Below are positions 1 through 11,049 of a DNA stretch of 64,000 nucleotides, piece by piece. The stretch comes from Eublepharis macularius. Its lineage: Eukaryota; Chordata; Lepidosauria; Squamata; Eublepharidae. Where the stretch lies: contig NC_072793.1 of assembly GCF_028583425.1 (NCBI RefSeq), positions 67,337,028 through 67,401,027 on the forward strand, in the 5' to 3' direction. Positions within the stretch are counted from its first letter, which is position 1, and each line of letters starts with the position of its first letter. The notes below the pieces were generated by a model. The model was not told where the DNA came from. It searched no databases and worked only from the letters and a program-made list of their open reading frames with translations. The translations under genes and the position numbers were made by a program.

Positions 1-1970
1 TGCCACATAGTTTGTTTCTATTGTTTAATTTCTAAAGAGACTTCAGAAGAAATTTATTTGTTAAATAAAAGTGATTTATTTAGTTTCCAATTTGTTTGAC
101 GTCATTTATTCTCAGTGTACATTCTGTCCAAGCATAGTCTGTCCACAACTTGTCACCAATCCTTGATGTAAGAGTTTGACTAATTAATTTAGGAGATAAG
201 AATATGTCATTTAAATATGTAATTTAGAAGATAAGAATATGCAATCAATCCTTGTGTATGTCTTGTGGATAGAAGAGAAGTATGTATAGTCTGTTACCAG
301 TGGGTTTTGAAGATGTCACTAGATCAATAGATAAAGCCTAAGAGCCATTAATTGATCTTAGCAGCTTTGTAACTGTATTGTTAATTTTAATTGCTTTGAC
401 ACGATAGGCAGTAAAATTTAAAAGGTCATTCAGAGAGGAGTGATACAAATGTTTACTGCTGACACATTGATTTACCCATGTTGAACGAAAGCAGAATTGA
501 AAGCCAAGAGAATCAAGCGCACTCTGCATGAAGACAGCTCGTCAGGTTGTTTTGATCTACAAGCAGCTCTCCACACTGAAAGCAGTGAAAGCAGCTTTCT
601 CAGTAATCATGCTTTGCGGTATTATCCAATACAATTTTTAAAGTTTGTTTATGTACACTCACACATTATGCAATGCATTTATATTTGGTATCACTTTCAT
701 ATTTATCAAAATACTTAATTTCACAGGTCAAGGGATGGTGTCATGGAAATATAAATAATAATAATAACCGTGCTTATATACCGCTCTTCTACACATATTA
801 GTGCCTCACCCAGAGCAGTGAACAAGTCAGTGTTATTCTTATCCCCACAATGGAGCTGGGGCTGAGAGGAGTGGCTGACCCAAGGCCACCTACTGAACTC
901 ATGTCAGTAGTGGGATTCAAACCAGTAGACTGCTGATTATGGTTTAGAACACATACTTAGTGAAACATATGCATTCTAAATAACACTGTATGAACATCAC
1001 TGTAGTTCTTTTTCTAGTATGGTGTATAACTGGTGCTTCTTTATCTTTGACAGCCAATTAAAAATAGTGAACAGTATCAGATAGGTGTTCTGTAATTGTT
1101 AGCAGAGACCAAGGATGATCTGGTCATGTAACTTTTCTTGTCACTTTTACTATCCATATCTCTTATCTTACAGCTGGGCATAGTGGTACTTTTGGCTAGG
1201 TAAAATGTCACATGATTGGAAATAGTAAAAAAGAATTAAATTATGATTGGTTTGATATTTATCTTTGTTATCATATGAAAAGATCTTAATTTCTACATAA
1301 GATAATATATAAAAATGGTAATCCAAATAGCAGATCAGGGTTTTGGCCAAAAGAAATCTCATGAAGATCTAGGCAGGAAACTTACCCTTGTAATATGTGC
1401 TACGGTAACTTGAATGCATTTCATCGTTAATCTGACTGAGTTAGATTTCATTAAGAAATGTTAGGAAACTTAATTCTTGTTGCGTTCATCTGTTCTATTT
1501 TTCTGTTTTATTTAAATAAACATTTATATTTTGATACCTCACGTAATGAAAACGACTAGCGTTTGTTAATGAAAGAAGCCATTAAACTCTTAGGAGGAGT
1601 CTGTCTCCTGGTTGGGAGAGTGCAACAAAAACATACATCCCGTTTATTTTGTACTGAAAAGCAGTTTCTCTAAAACAGAGAAACATGTTTTCAGTTCTCA
1701 CTTGAAGGTTTCAAGCTGCTCAGGATTTAAGATAAAACCTTCAACCCATCTCTACCGAGTGTTTAATACTTTTTACTTAATGTTTAAAAGTTATGTTTAA
1801 TATTTATGCCTAATATGATTATAAAAGCAATACTGTTTGAATTGTCTATAAACTTATGTGAGTTGGATTGTTAGTAAAATGACAATTTTATGAAATTTTT
1901 ACCATTTTATAACATTACAACTTTGTACCAAAAAAGTTTTGCATGTAGAAGAGGTTGCCAAAAATAAAAT
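1..1970. other. AT-rich non-coding DNA
   Basis: No long open frame or recognisable protein similarity is visible. The stretch is AT-rich with ordinary intergenic texture. The only element I can point to is an old SINE-like piece near 762-946, listed separately. Confidence 0.6.
762..946 (-). repeat. Old MIR/CORE-like SINE fragment
   Basis: The segment contains a 'ttatccccacaatggagctgg' type core, then 'acccaaggccac' and 'gtgggattcaaacc'. Their order and spacing resemble the MIR family, with the tRNA-like B-box end at the right, so the SINE reads on the - strand. Family assignment is from memory of the MIR consensus. A related SINE with the same ancient core is equally possible. Confidence 0.5.
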
Positions 1971-1971
1971 T

Positions 1972-2106
1972 GCCCGTGCCCGTGCCCGTGCCCGTGCCCG
2001 TGCCCGTGCCCGTGCCCGTAGGCCGTAGGCCGTAGGCCGTAGGCCGTAGGCCGTGACCAAGACCAAGACCAAGACCAAGACCAAGACCAAGACCAAGACC
2101 AAGACC
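1972..2106. repeat. Three abutting simple repeats (6-, 7- and 6-mers)
   Basis: Three different short tandem repeats follow without spacer: (CGTGCC)n at 1972-2017, (GTAGGCC)n at about 2018-2054, and (GACCAA)n at about 2055-2106. They lead into a GC-rich segment and then a 60-bp minisatellite. Long frames reading through them are products of the repeat periods and not genes. Confidence 0.9.
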
Positions 2107-2159
2107 GCCGGGCCCCCGGGGGTCGCGGCTGCGCCGCTCCCCCCGACGCCCCCCGCCCC

Positions 2160-2850
2160 GCCCAGAGCCCTTCTGGCCCACCCAGGGCCCGTCATTCCAG
2201 GCAGGGGCCTGTCATTCCAGTCCCTCAGCCCTTCTGGCACACCCAGTGGCCGTCATTCCAGCATGGGGCCTGTCAATCCAGTCCCCGAGCCCTTCTGGCA
2301 CACACAGGCACCGTCATTCTAGTCAAGGGCCTGTCAATCCAGTCCCAGAGCCCTTCTGTCACACCCAGGGTCCATCATTCCAGCATAGAGCCTGTCATTC
2401 CAGTACCAGAGCCCTTCTGTCACACCCATGGTCCTTCATTCCAGTCAGGGGCCTTTCATTCCAGTCCCCGAGCCCTTCTGGCCCACCCAGGGCCCGTCAT
2501 TCCAGTCAGGGGCCTGTCATTCCAGTCCCAGAGCCCTTCTGGCACACCCAGGGGCCGTCATTCCAGCACAGAGCCTGTAGTTCCAGTCCCAGAGCCCTTC
2601 TGGCACACCCAGGGGTCGTCATTCCAGCATGGGGCCTGTCATTCCAGTCCCAGATCCCTTCTGGCACACCCAGGGCCCGTCATTCCAGTCAGGGGCCTGT
2701 CATTCCAGTTCCCGAGCCCTTCTGGCACACCCAGGGGCCGTTATTCCAGTCAGGGGCCTGTCGTTCCAGTCCCAGAGCCCTTCTGGCTCACCCAAGGCCC
2801 TTCATTCCAACATGGGGCCTGTCAATCCAGTCCTAGAACAGGTTATCTGA
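2160..2850. repeat. 60-bp minisatellite, about 11 units
   Basis: The phrase 'agcccttctgg' recurs about every 60 bp (near 2168, 2227, 2289, 2348, 2408, 2468, 2529, 2589, 2648, 2708, 2768), and each unit contains one or two 'gtcattccag' half-motifs. Sixty is a multiple of three, so artificial open frames persist through the array on the + strand. No protein-coding role is supported. Confidence 0.9.
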
Positions 2851-3159
2851 GCCCAGACACTTTCCTTCAAAATCCATTCCACGTTTTCTTTGCACCTCTT
2901 TTTTTGCTCTAATGTGTTTCAATGGAGCCCATGCAAGTCAATGGGCATTCCAGTTTCCCATTATTTCCTATGGGCATTCAAGCCTCTCCCATTATTTCCA
3001 ATGCGCAATCCTGTCATTCGTTTTAGTACATCCCCATTTTGAAGCCTATTCAAGGCTTCCAGCTCCGGCTTTGGAGGGGGGAGGGGGAGTAGTAGTGAGT
3101 GACTCACTCTAACCTCCTCCTTCCCTCTCCCATCCCTGAAAAAGTGGCGGGAGGTTTTG

Positions 3160-3267
3160 CTTGCTGCTTGATCTCCATTGCCAATGCAAGCATCAAGCAA
3201 AGTCTGCAAACAGTGCAAACCTGCACATTTGGAGAGATTCTTTGCACTGTTTGCAGACTTGGCAATG
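3160..3267. repeat. Imperfect palindrome (hairpin)
   Basis: AAAGTCTGCAAACAGTGCAA near 3199-3218 is answered by its reverse complement near 3241-3260. A second pair, CATTGCC/GGCAATG, flanks it. The stem could extrude or fold in RNA. It lies 5' of the hAT transposase and may be a subterminal palindrome of that element. Confidence 0.7.
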
Positions 3268-3489
3268 AGTGCAAGGGGGAGGAGGGGTTAGGAGTGGCCA
3301 ATCCTGCAGTAGCATTCTCCTTCCAGCCCAGCCAATGGGGATTCCCTGGAAGTAGAGTGCCTTTTTTAAAATGATGCAGTGCAGGGCTATAAATTGGAGG
3401 CTTCCCTTTAGGAATCTTCCAATTTATCCTGACATTGATAGAGCAGCTTGCCTGGACAGAAATTGGAAGAGGAGGACCCTGTTGCAGAG

Positions 3490-5670
3490 CGCTGCTGACT
3501 GGCCCTGCATCTCACTGGTAAGTGAGTCCCACTGACTCACAAGATTCTTTGATCTTTGGGGGAGGGGGTGGTTGGGGGGCAATGGGTTTGGGAAAGGATT
3601 TGTTTTAAGTTTGCATTTTATTTTTATTTTTTAAATTTAACAGTGGCTTCCCAGGGGCAGACTCATGCCAAATCCTGATGTGTACCAAGGCTTTTGCCTA
3701 GGTGGTGGTGGGGGGGGGGGGTTAACTTGAAGCTGGCCCACTGCTGCTCTGTTCAAAGTTTTTTTTTTACTGTGCCTGCCTTTCATTTCTACAGTGGGTG
3801 GCTTCCCTGGTGTGTGCCAAGGCTTTGGCCTGGTTTTTTACTCTGGCTTCCACACTTTGAGACTGAGGGGTTAGAATTTAGAAGTAGTTTTTAAAGAGTT
3901 AATATACTTATTTAATAACCAGTTTCCATTCTGCTCTTTCCTAGACTGAGAGACTTGAGAGACTCCTGCTGCTGCTGTGGCTGGTCGAGCATCTCTGCAG
4001 TCTTGCTGTGGAGGAGGACTTCCCCCGTTGAATTCCTGCCTGTCACCTGACCATTGCTGGACTGCAGGAGTGGTGAGCGAGTCAGTGACTCACAGGGTTT
4101 TCTCAGGGGGGTTGTCTTGGTGGGTGTCGGGAGGGGAGGATTAAGGGCTTGACTGGGTGGGAGTGATTTTTTTTTTAATTAATTTTTTCTACATTTTTTC
4201 AGAATTTTTTCTTGATTCATTTTTACTATTGTTGGTTGGGGGAGGGGGTTTATACCTGTTTAAAGCATTTTAAGTTTTCTTGGGGGGGATTGTCTTGGTG
4301 GGTGTGGGGAGGGGAAGGGAGGATTAGGGGCTTGACTGGGTGGGAGTGAATTTTTTTAAAAAAAATTATTTTTTTTCTACATTTGGGGTGTGTGTGTGGT
4401 TAGAGGGGGGGAGGAGTGTTTCCTGGTGTGGGTTTGTGTGTCTGTGTGTCTGCCCCAAACTAAGATTTTAAAGGGTTGGGGGGGAGTGTTTTCTGGTGTG
4501 TGTGTGTGTGTGTGAGTGTCTGTGTGTCTGCCCCAAGCTACGATTTTTGAGGGTTGGGGGGGAGGAGGGGTGTTTCCTGGTGTGTATGTGTGAGAGAGAG
4601 TGTGTGTCTGTGTGTCTGCCCCAAGCTAAGATTTTTAAGGGTTGGGTGGGGGAGGAGTGTTTCCTGGTGTGTGAGTGTGAGTGTGTCTGTGTGTCTGCCC
4701 CAAGCTAAGATTTTAAAGGGTTGTGGGGGGGGGGAGAGGAGTGTTTCCTGGTCTGTGTGTGTGTGTGAAAGAGTTTTAGTGTAGGGTCAGGCTGGGGGCT
4801 GTGGGGTCTCGGTTCTTATTTACTTTGCTGTTGTTTCTGGGGCTGGGCCTGAGTTGATTTCAGTTTCATTATTTGTCTTGCTTCTTAGCTCTCTCTGTTT
4901 GTGCATGTGATTGTGTGCGTCTGTGTGTTGGGTTGTTTAAGGGTTCTGGGTTCTAATTTACTTTGCTGCTTTACTGGGGCTGGGTCTGAGTTAATTTCAG
5001 TTTCATTATTTTAATTTGCTTCTTAGCTTTCTCTATTTGTGTGTGAGATTGTGTGTGTCTGTGTGTAGGGTAGGTAAAGGGTATTGGGGGCTTGCTTGGG
5101 GGTTGAGGGAGTTTTTATTGTTTGTGTTGTTGTAGGTTGTAATGCAGAGTTTTTGTATAACTTTAAGATTTAAATAGTTAACTGTAGTTAGGTAGGCATT
5201 GTGGTAGGCTTCTCTGATTGTAAAATTTTGCCCTCCTTAATAATTTGTTAGGGAATCAAGGTTAGTTCTCCCCATTGAATAGGGTTAAGTAGAAAGAGGT
5301 AGAGTTAGGTTTCATATATACATATATATACACACACCACACACACACACACATAAATAGGCTGCCCATAGTACCTCCTTAAGTAGGATTTTCCTGCCCA
5401 TATCTGGCACCCTTGGATCCAGGCTGGGCACATTAGTTGCAGTAGGCTTTCCTTTACCTTGGGAGTTAGGGCCATCTTAATTCCTGAACAGGAATTTAGC
5501 TGTTCAGCAGGTTTAGGTTCCTCAAAATAAATGGGGTTGTTTAAAAAAAAATTGTACTGACCATCTCCAATAGAACTAGGGCCAAAGGGAAAGACAGACT
5601 TAGAAATAGTTAGGTAGATTAGGTTACTGAAAAACAGTTTTCTTTTTGGGGTTAGCTTAGGTTTAGGTTT
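3490..5670. other. hAT 5' region: G/T-rich non-coding DNA with tandem repeats
   Basis: This holds polyG and polyT runs and a ~100-bp tandem repeat at about 4395-4790, with four units carrying 'ctgccccaa(g)cta(a)gatttt' and GT runs, plus a CA run near 5328-5355. Frames such as 4496-4708 are reads through the GT repeats. It is probably the transposon's own 5' non-coding region. Confidence 0.55.
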
Positions 5671-5675
5671 AGGGA

Positions 5676-8387
5676 ATGGCTGATAGGAAAGGTGAGAGGG
5701 GCCCCAGGGGAAAGGCCACAGGCAAAGCTAGAGGAGGGGAGGGGGAGGGGGATTGCAGCGATGTTCCCCCCACTTGAGCGGAGGAGGCCCTCCCCTGCGC
5801 TGCTGCCGTTCACTGGCCTGGCTTCCGGTGACAACAAGAGGGTTCGCAAGGCCCTCTTTCCTGAGGCAGCTGCTGGAGGGCCACCCCCAACCCAGGTGTT
5901 TCAGGCAGGGGGTGATGGCACTGGGCAGGGGCCTGCTGCTGAGGCTCCCCCATCTCCAAAAGTTGAGACCCAGCTTCTTGAGGAGGGGCAGCATGCAGTG
6001 TCTCCTGGGATGGATGAGGGGCACATGACTTTCCCTGCCCACTCGCTCACCCCAGGGACCCTTAGGATGCTGGAGGAACTGCAGGAGGAACCCCCTGCTG
6101 GGCGGTCCTCCCCTGTTTTCTCTGAGGCCAGAAGCATGCCTCTCATGGCTGTGCAGGAGGGGAGGGAGCTGGAGGAAGAGGAAGAGAGTGTGGTGGAAGA
6201 GCCCACATCTCAGCCCCTTCAGCCTCTTCCATCCCCAACTGCCCGGCCGAGAGTGGGACACAGTGTGTCCGGTCAGAGCACCTCACAGGAGGTGCCTGCT
6301 GAGGGGCCCGTAAGCGCTTCCCATGTGAAGTGTGGGGGCCCCGTCAGCTCCGAAATCTGGAATCACTTCCAGAGAATGGAGGACCCCAGATTTGCCCAGT
6401 GCCAGCACTGTAGGCAGCGTATCAGCCGTGGCAGAGATGTCAACCATCTCACCACATCTGGGATGAGGAACCATTTGAAGAGGCAACACCAGGCGGTGCT
6501 TCTTCGGGGGGAGAGTTTGAGTGGCACCACACGGCTGCCAGCTAGCCATAGGGAGGCAGGCTCCCCTGGTGCGCCCCCCCAAGAGTTCCTGTAGGGCACG
6601 GACGCCAAGCCTCTCTGCTGGAGATGCTTGGTAGGTTGGGCCCTAGTGCACCCCCAGAGGGGATCCAAAGGGCAAGCCGGCGCATGACGCGCCGTATTGC
6701 CAATCTGATTGCCCGGGAAGGCCATCCATTCGCCATAGTGGAACAACCCTCTTTCCAGGAGATGCTCCAGGATATTGTTCCCTGGTACACGATCCCTGCT
6801 CACACGACGATGTTGCCCTCGTTTTACAGGGCTGCCAGGGACCACATGAAGGCACATTTGTCCCGGGTTGTCGGGAGAACTGTGCACTTCACGTCAGATA
6901 TCTGGACCAGCTCCAGTGAGCAGCACCCGTACCTTTCGCTTACTGCTCACTGGTGGGGAACAGAGGAGCTTCTGGGAGGGGGTGGGGTTACTAGTACAGG
7001 GGGGATGCGAGACCACCGGGCTGGCTACTGCAAGGCCTTGCTCCATGTCGAGGCTCTCGACATCTCGCACATGGTGGTTGACATCACAACCGTCCTCAGG
7101 AGACAATTGGAAGACTGGGTAGGCCAGTGACCCACCACCATGGGATGCATGGTCATGGATGGTGGTCGCAACATGAGGGCAGCGGCACAAATGGTGTGCC
7201 GCAAGCGCATTTACTGTGTGGCTCACCTCCTTCACCTAGTGGTGAAGGAAGCACTACAGGTGGGCTCCAACGTGGAATTCATGGACCTCAGGGCTCGTGA
7301 CTTCCAGTATCTCCTCCAGAAATGTCGGAGGCTCGTGAGCCACTTCGCGCGCAGTGTGTTAGCCGTACGCGAACTGCACCTGAAGCAAGTTGTCACAGGC
7401 ATGCCAGAGCATCGCATCATTGGTGACGTTAGCACACGCTGGAACTCCACCTGTGCCATGCTGGCGCGTTTGGTGAAGCAGGTCGCACTCCAGGCGTGGC
7501 TCTCAGAGAGCCACACTGCGAGTCAGGTGAGTGAGTTCAGCCAGGAGGATTGGCTCACGCTTGCCCAGACAGTGGATGTCCTCAAGCCCTTTGAGGAATT
7601 CACTGAGGCGGTCTCGTCAGACACGGTGACTCTGGGTCTGGTAATTCCTCTGGTGTACACACTCCAGAGTTCACTGGCCCCCTTTGTGGACCCAGACGTA
7701 CCACGTGCTGACATTACTCTAGCGTTGCGTGCGCTCATGAGGAGGCTGCAGCAGGGCATAGATGCCAAGCTAATATCTCTCACGAAGAATGCGTTGTACA
7801 TGTTGGCGACCATGTGCAACCCACGTATAAAGGGCACTTTTGCCGAGTGGGACGGGAACCTCACCAAAGCCAGAGACGGCCTCTGTCTGCAGGTGAGGCA
7901 TAGGCAGGCCAGGAGGGGACACCTGTCTTCAGAGGGGACAGGAGAGGAGCCTGGCCCTTTGGTGTGTCCCTCTCATGCCCCCTCTGAGCGGGCTCCCCCC
8001 GTGGCCACCGCCGGAATGTCTGTGGAGATGGACATGCTCCAGCGGGCCCTCGGCACCTCAGGGAACGTGAGTCGCGTGAGAGAGCCAGATACGGCAGAGG
8101 CAGTGGTCAGGGACTACCTTGTAGAGCCCTGTGAGTTGCTTTCCACCGATCCGCTCAGCTACTGGGCCAAGAAGGAGGCGGTCTGGCCGGACCTCTCCTT
8201 CGAGGCGCAGCGGCTGCTCTCATGCCCTCCGTCGAGTGTGGAGAGCGAGCACGTCTTTTCATATGCAGGTGACATTGTCAGCCCACATCGCTCTTGCCTT
8301 CTCCCATGGACAGTAGAGCAGCTGACCTTCCTGAAGGTCAACTCTCGGCTGTTCAATTTCTCAGGACTGGACTTCCAGAGTGACTGA
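5676..8387 (+). pseudogene. hAT transposase with BED zinc finger (broken)
   Basis: The N-terminal part (in-frame ATG at 5761, ending 6594) is acidic and proline-rich. It then carries a BED-type zinc finger: CQHC, followed by an H-x4-H pair near 6400-6500. The rest reads in a different frame (6600-8387). It contains the RNase-H-fold pieces of hAT transposases: a 'TSDIWTS' block with the first catalytic Asp, 'MVMDGGRNM' for the second, a YCVAHLLHL block, and the C-terminal hATC dimerisation segment around 'PPSSVESEHVFSYAGDIV' (8227-8280). Breaks seen: a frame change near 6595-6625 and one in-frame TGA at 7128-7130. An alternative ATG at 5676 is in the downstream frame but hits a stop within about 100 bp. 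With only two breaks the copy is not very old, or the first break is a missed intron. Confidence 0.8.
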
Positions 8388-9125
8388 GGTGAGCCCTCCT
8401 TGTGGCCTGCATCCTCTGTGAGTCCAATCCTTTGCAATCGTGCTCTTCCCAATACAAAACCCGTTAGAAGTAGTTAAAACCGGCCAGTAGAAGGAGGGTA
8501 GGACCCAGTGGCAAAGGGCACCCCGCAATTTGGCTTCCTCCCCCTTTTATAAAAAAGAATTTTTAAAAAAACGCATAACTATCACTTACTCCAAGGGAAC
8601 AAATTTATTCTGAAAAATAAAAATAACATGCTCGAGAGCTGTTGATTGCCACTGGAGGGGGGACATAGGTTAGGTAGGGACTGGTTAGGCTAGGATGCCT
8701 CTGCTGGTTTTTTTTGAGGGGGGGTTGTTTCAAGTTGTTTAAAATGTTTATGTTTAAGGGGTGGGGGTGGGTTTGGAGTTGGGGCTGGTTGGGCTTATGA
8801 GGGGGGGTGCCAGCTAATGATGAAGGCTACGTCACTGGGTTTCACAGACGTTTTCTGTTTCATTCTGAAGCTGGCAGGGGGTGGGGGGGCACTCTGCAGC
8901 TGTGGTCCACATATGCCATTGTGTTGAAGTTGTGGCTAGGTACTGTTCTGCACTGTGGTGTTTCCCCCACTGGCTGAACTGTAATCCTAGCTGCAGGAAA
9001 TGACAATGGTTCAGCTGGACTAAGTTGCGAGACTGTCCCCCCGGTCACTTTGCGTTGGGACGGAGGAAAGAATATTTGTTTGTCCTCATGCTGTTTAAAA
9101 GCCAAGAAATAAAGTTTTTTTCAAG
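8388..9125 (+). other. hAT 3' untranslated region with AATAAA at 9108
   Basis: A G/T-rich non-coding stretch follows the transposase stop. AATAAA at 9108-9113 is followed by a T-rich tract and 'caattgtatgtgt'. This 3' end matches the repeat units of the array that follows, so it looks like the parental poly(A) site. Confidence 0.6.
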
Positions 9126-9138
9126 CAATTGTATGTGT

Positions 9139-9444
9139 TGGTTGCTGTGGGTTTTCCGGGCTGTATTGCCGTGGTCTTGGCATTGTAGTTCCTGACATTT
9201 CACCAGCAGCTGTGGCTGGCATCTTCAGAGGTGTAGCACCAAAAGACAGAGATCTCTCAGTGTCACAGTGTGGAAAAGACTGTGACACTGAGAGATCTCT
9301 GTCTTTTGGTGCTACACCTCTGAAGATGCCAGCCACAGCTGCTGGTGAAATGACAGGAACTACAATGCCAAGACCACGGCAATACAGCCCGGAAAACCCA
9401 CAACAACCATCGTTCTCCGGCCGTGAAAGCCTTCGACAATACAT
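9139..9444. mobile_element. Penelope-like inverted terminal-repeat insertion
   Basis: Two 129-bp arms, 9140-9268 and 9280-9408, are near-perfect inverted copies around an 11-nt loop. The right arm continues to 9441 with 'ccgtgaaagccttcgacaat'. The insert is flanked by a 13-bp direct repeat CAATTGTATGTGT (9126-9138 and 9445-9457), a clear target duplication. Each arm contains a hammerhead-like core, which is characteristic of Penelope-like retroelements. I recognise this as a repeat very common in reptile genomes. The Penelope assignment is inference from the ribozyme core and inverted arms. Confidence 0.65.
9320..9354 (+). ncRNA. Hammerhead-like ribozyme core (degenerate)
   Basis: CTGAAGA (9320-9326) fits the CUGANGA box. 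A GCCAGC/GCTGGT stem of 6 bp follows, then GAAA at 9347-9350. Flanking CCT/AGG can form the base of stem I. The mirrored copy lies on the - strand (TTTC at 9198-9201 and TCTTCAG at 9222-9228). There is an extra unpaired U before stem II, and stem III is not a clear hairpin, so activity is doubtful. Confidence 0.45.
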
Positions 9445-9457
9445 CAATTGTATGTGT

Positions 9458-11030
9458 GTGTATGTATGTGTGTGTTTTTCACATTCTCTGGTGTGTAGTG
9501 AGTTGTATTCCTTTGAGGTGGGGGGGCGGCTGCAATGCCCTTTGTGTTGTGTTCATGCTGTGTAACTTGAATCACAATAGGAAATAAAGATTTTTTGGAT
9601 GTATTGTCGAAGGCCCGGAAAACCCACAACAGCCAAAGATTTTTTGCATGCAACTGTGTTTTTCAGATTCTCTGGTGTGTAGTGAGTTGTGTTCCTTTGG
9701 GGTGGGGGGCGGCAGCTGCGATGCCCTTGGTGTTGTGTTCATGCTGTGTAACTTGAATCACAACAGGAAATAAAGATTTTTTGCATGCAACTGTGTTTTT
9801 CAGATTCTCTGGTGTGTAGTGAGTTGTGTTCCTTTGAGGTGTGGGGGGGTGGCTGCGATGCTCTTTGTGTTGTGTTCATGCTGTGTAACTTGAATCACAA
9901 TAGGAAATAAAGATTTTTTGCATGCAATTGTGTTTTTCAGATTCTCTGGTGTGTAGTGAGTTGTGTTCCTTTGAGGTGGGGGGCGGCTGCGATGCCCTTT
10001 GTGTTGTGTTCATGCTGTGTAACTTGAATCACAATAGGAAATAAAGATTTTTTGCATGCAACTGTGTTTTTCAGATTCTCTGGTGTGTAGTGAGTTGTGT
10101 TCCTTTGGGGTGGGGGTGGGGCGGCTGCGATGCCCTTGGTGTTGTGTTCATGCTGTGTAACTTGAATCACAACAGGAAATAAAGATTTTTTGCATGTAAC
10201 TGTGTTTTTCAGATTCTCTGGTGTGTGGTGAGTTGTGTTCCTTTGAGGTGTGGGGGGGTGGTGGCTGCGATGCTCTTTGTGTTGTGTTCATGCTGTGTAA
10301 CTTGAATCACAACAGGAAATAAAGATTTTTGCATGCAACTGTGTTTTTCAGATTCTCTGGTGTGTAGTGAGTTGTGTTCCTTTGGGGTGGGGGGCGGCGG
10401 CTGCGATGCCCTTTGTGTTGTGTTCATGCTGTGTAACTTGAATCACAATAGGAAATAAAGATTTTTTGCATGCAACTGTGTTTTTCAGATTCTCTGGTGT
10501 GTAGTGAGTTGTGTTCCTTTGGGGTGGGGGTGGGGCGGCTGCGATGTCCTTGGTGTTGTGTTCATGCTGTGTAACTTGAATCACAACAGGAAATAAAGAT
10601 TTTTTGCATGTAACTGTGTTTTTCAGATTCTCTGGTGTGTGGTGAGTTGTGTTCCTTTGAGGTGTGGGGGGGTGGCTGCGATGCCCTTTGTGTTGTATTC
10701 ATGCTGTGTAACTTGAATCACAACAGGAAATAAAGTTTTTTTGCATGCAACTGTGTTTTTCAGATTCTCTGGTGTAGTGAGTTGTGTTCCTTTGGGGTGG
10801 GGGGGGTGGCTGCAATGCCCTTGGTGTTGTGTTCTTGCTGTGTAACTTGAATTACAACAGGAAATAAAGATTTTTTGCATGTAACTGTGTTTTTCAGATT
10901 CTCTGGTGTGTAGTGAGTTGTGTTCCCTTGGGGTGGGGGGTGGGAATGGTGTGCTGTGTCACACTATTGTGCCTTTTTTCTGTATTTGAAGGTTGAAAAA
11001 TAAAGATTTTAAACTTTATTCAGTGTGTGT
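9458..11030 (+). repeat. Tandem array of ~137-bp units, each with a poly(A) signal
   Basis: Eleven units begin with 'tttttca(g/c)attctctgg' near 9474, 9658, 9796, 9935, 10067, 10206, 10346, 10482, 10619, 10756 and 10892. Nearly every unit carries 'ggaaataaag(a)ttttttgcatg', that is AATAAA followed by a T/G-rich stretch. The array ends with a further AATAAA near 10999. It begins where the hAT 3' end stops, so it appears to be amplification of that element's transcript terminus. Confidence 0.9.
9602..9634. mobile_element. 33-bp micro-insertion of Penelope-like sequence
   Basis: Inside the first array unit lie 33 bp made of 'tattgtcgaaggc' joined to 'ccggaaaacccacaacagcc'. Both pieces match the ends of the 9139-9444 element. 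It is flanked by a 16-bp duplication AAAGATTTTTTG(G/C)ATG (9586-9601, 9635-9650), with one mismatch. Confidence 0.7.
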
Positions 11031-11049
11031 TTGTGGTTTTGTTCTTTGG

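Noticed and set aside
2246..2836. 196-codon frame in the 60-bp minisatellite
   Set aside because: Period divisible by three keeps the frame open; no protein similarity.
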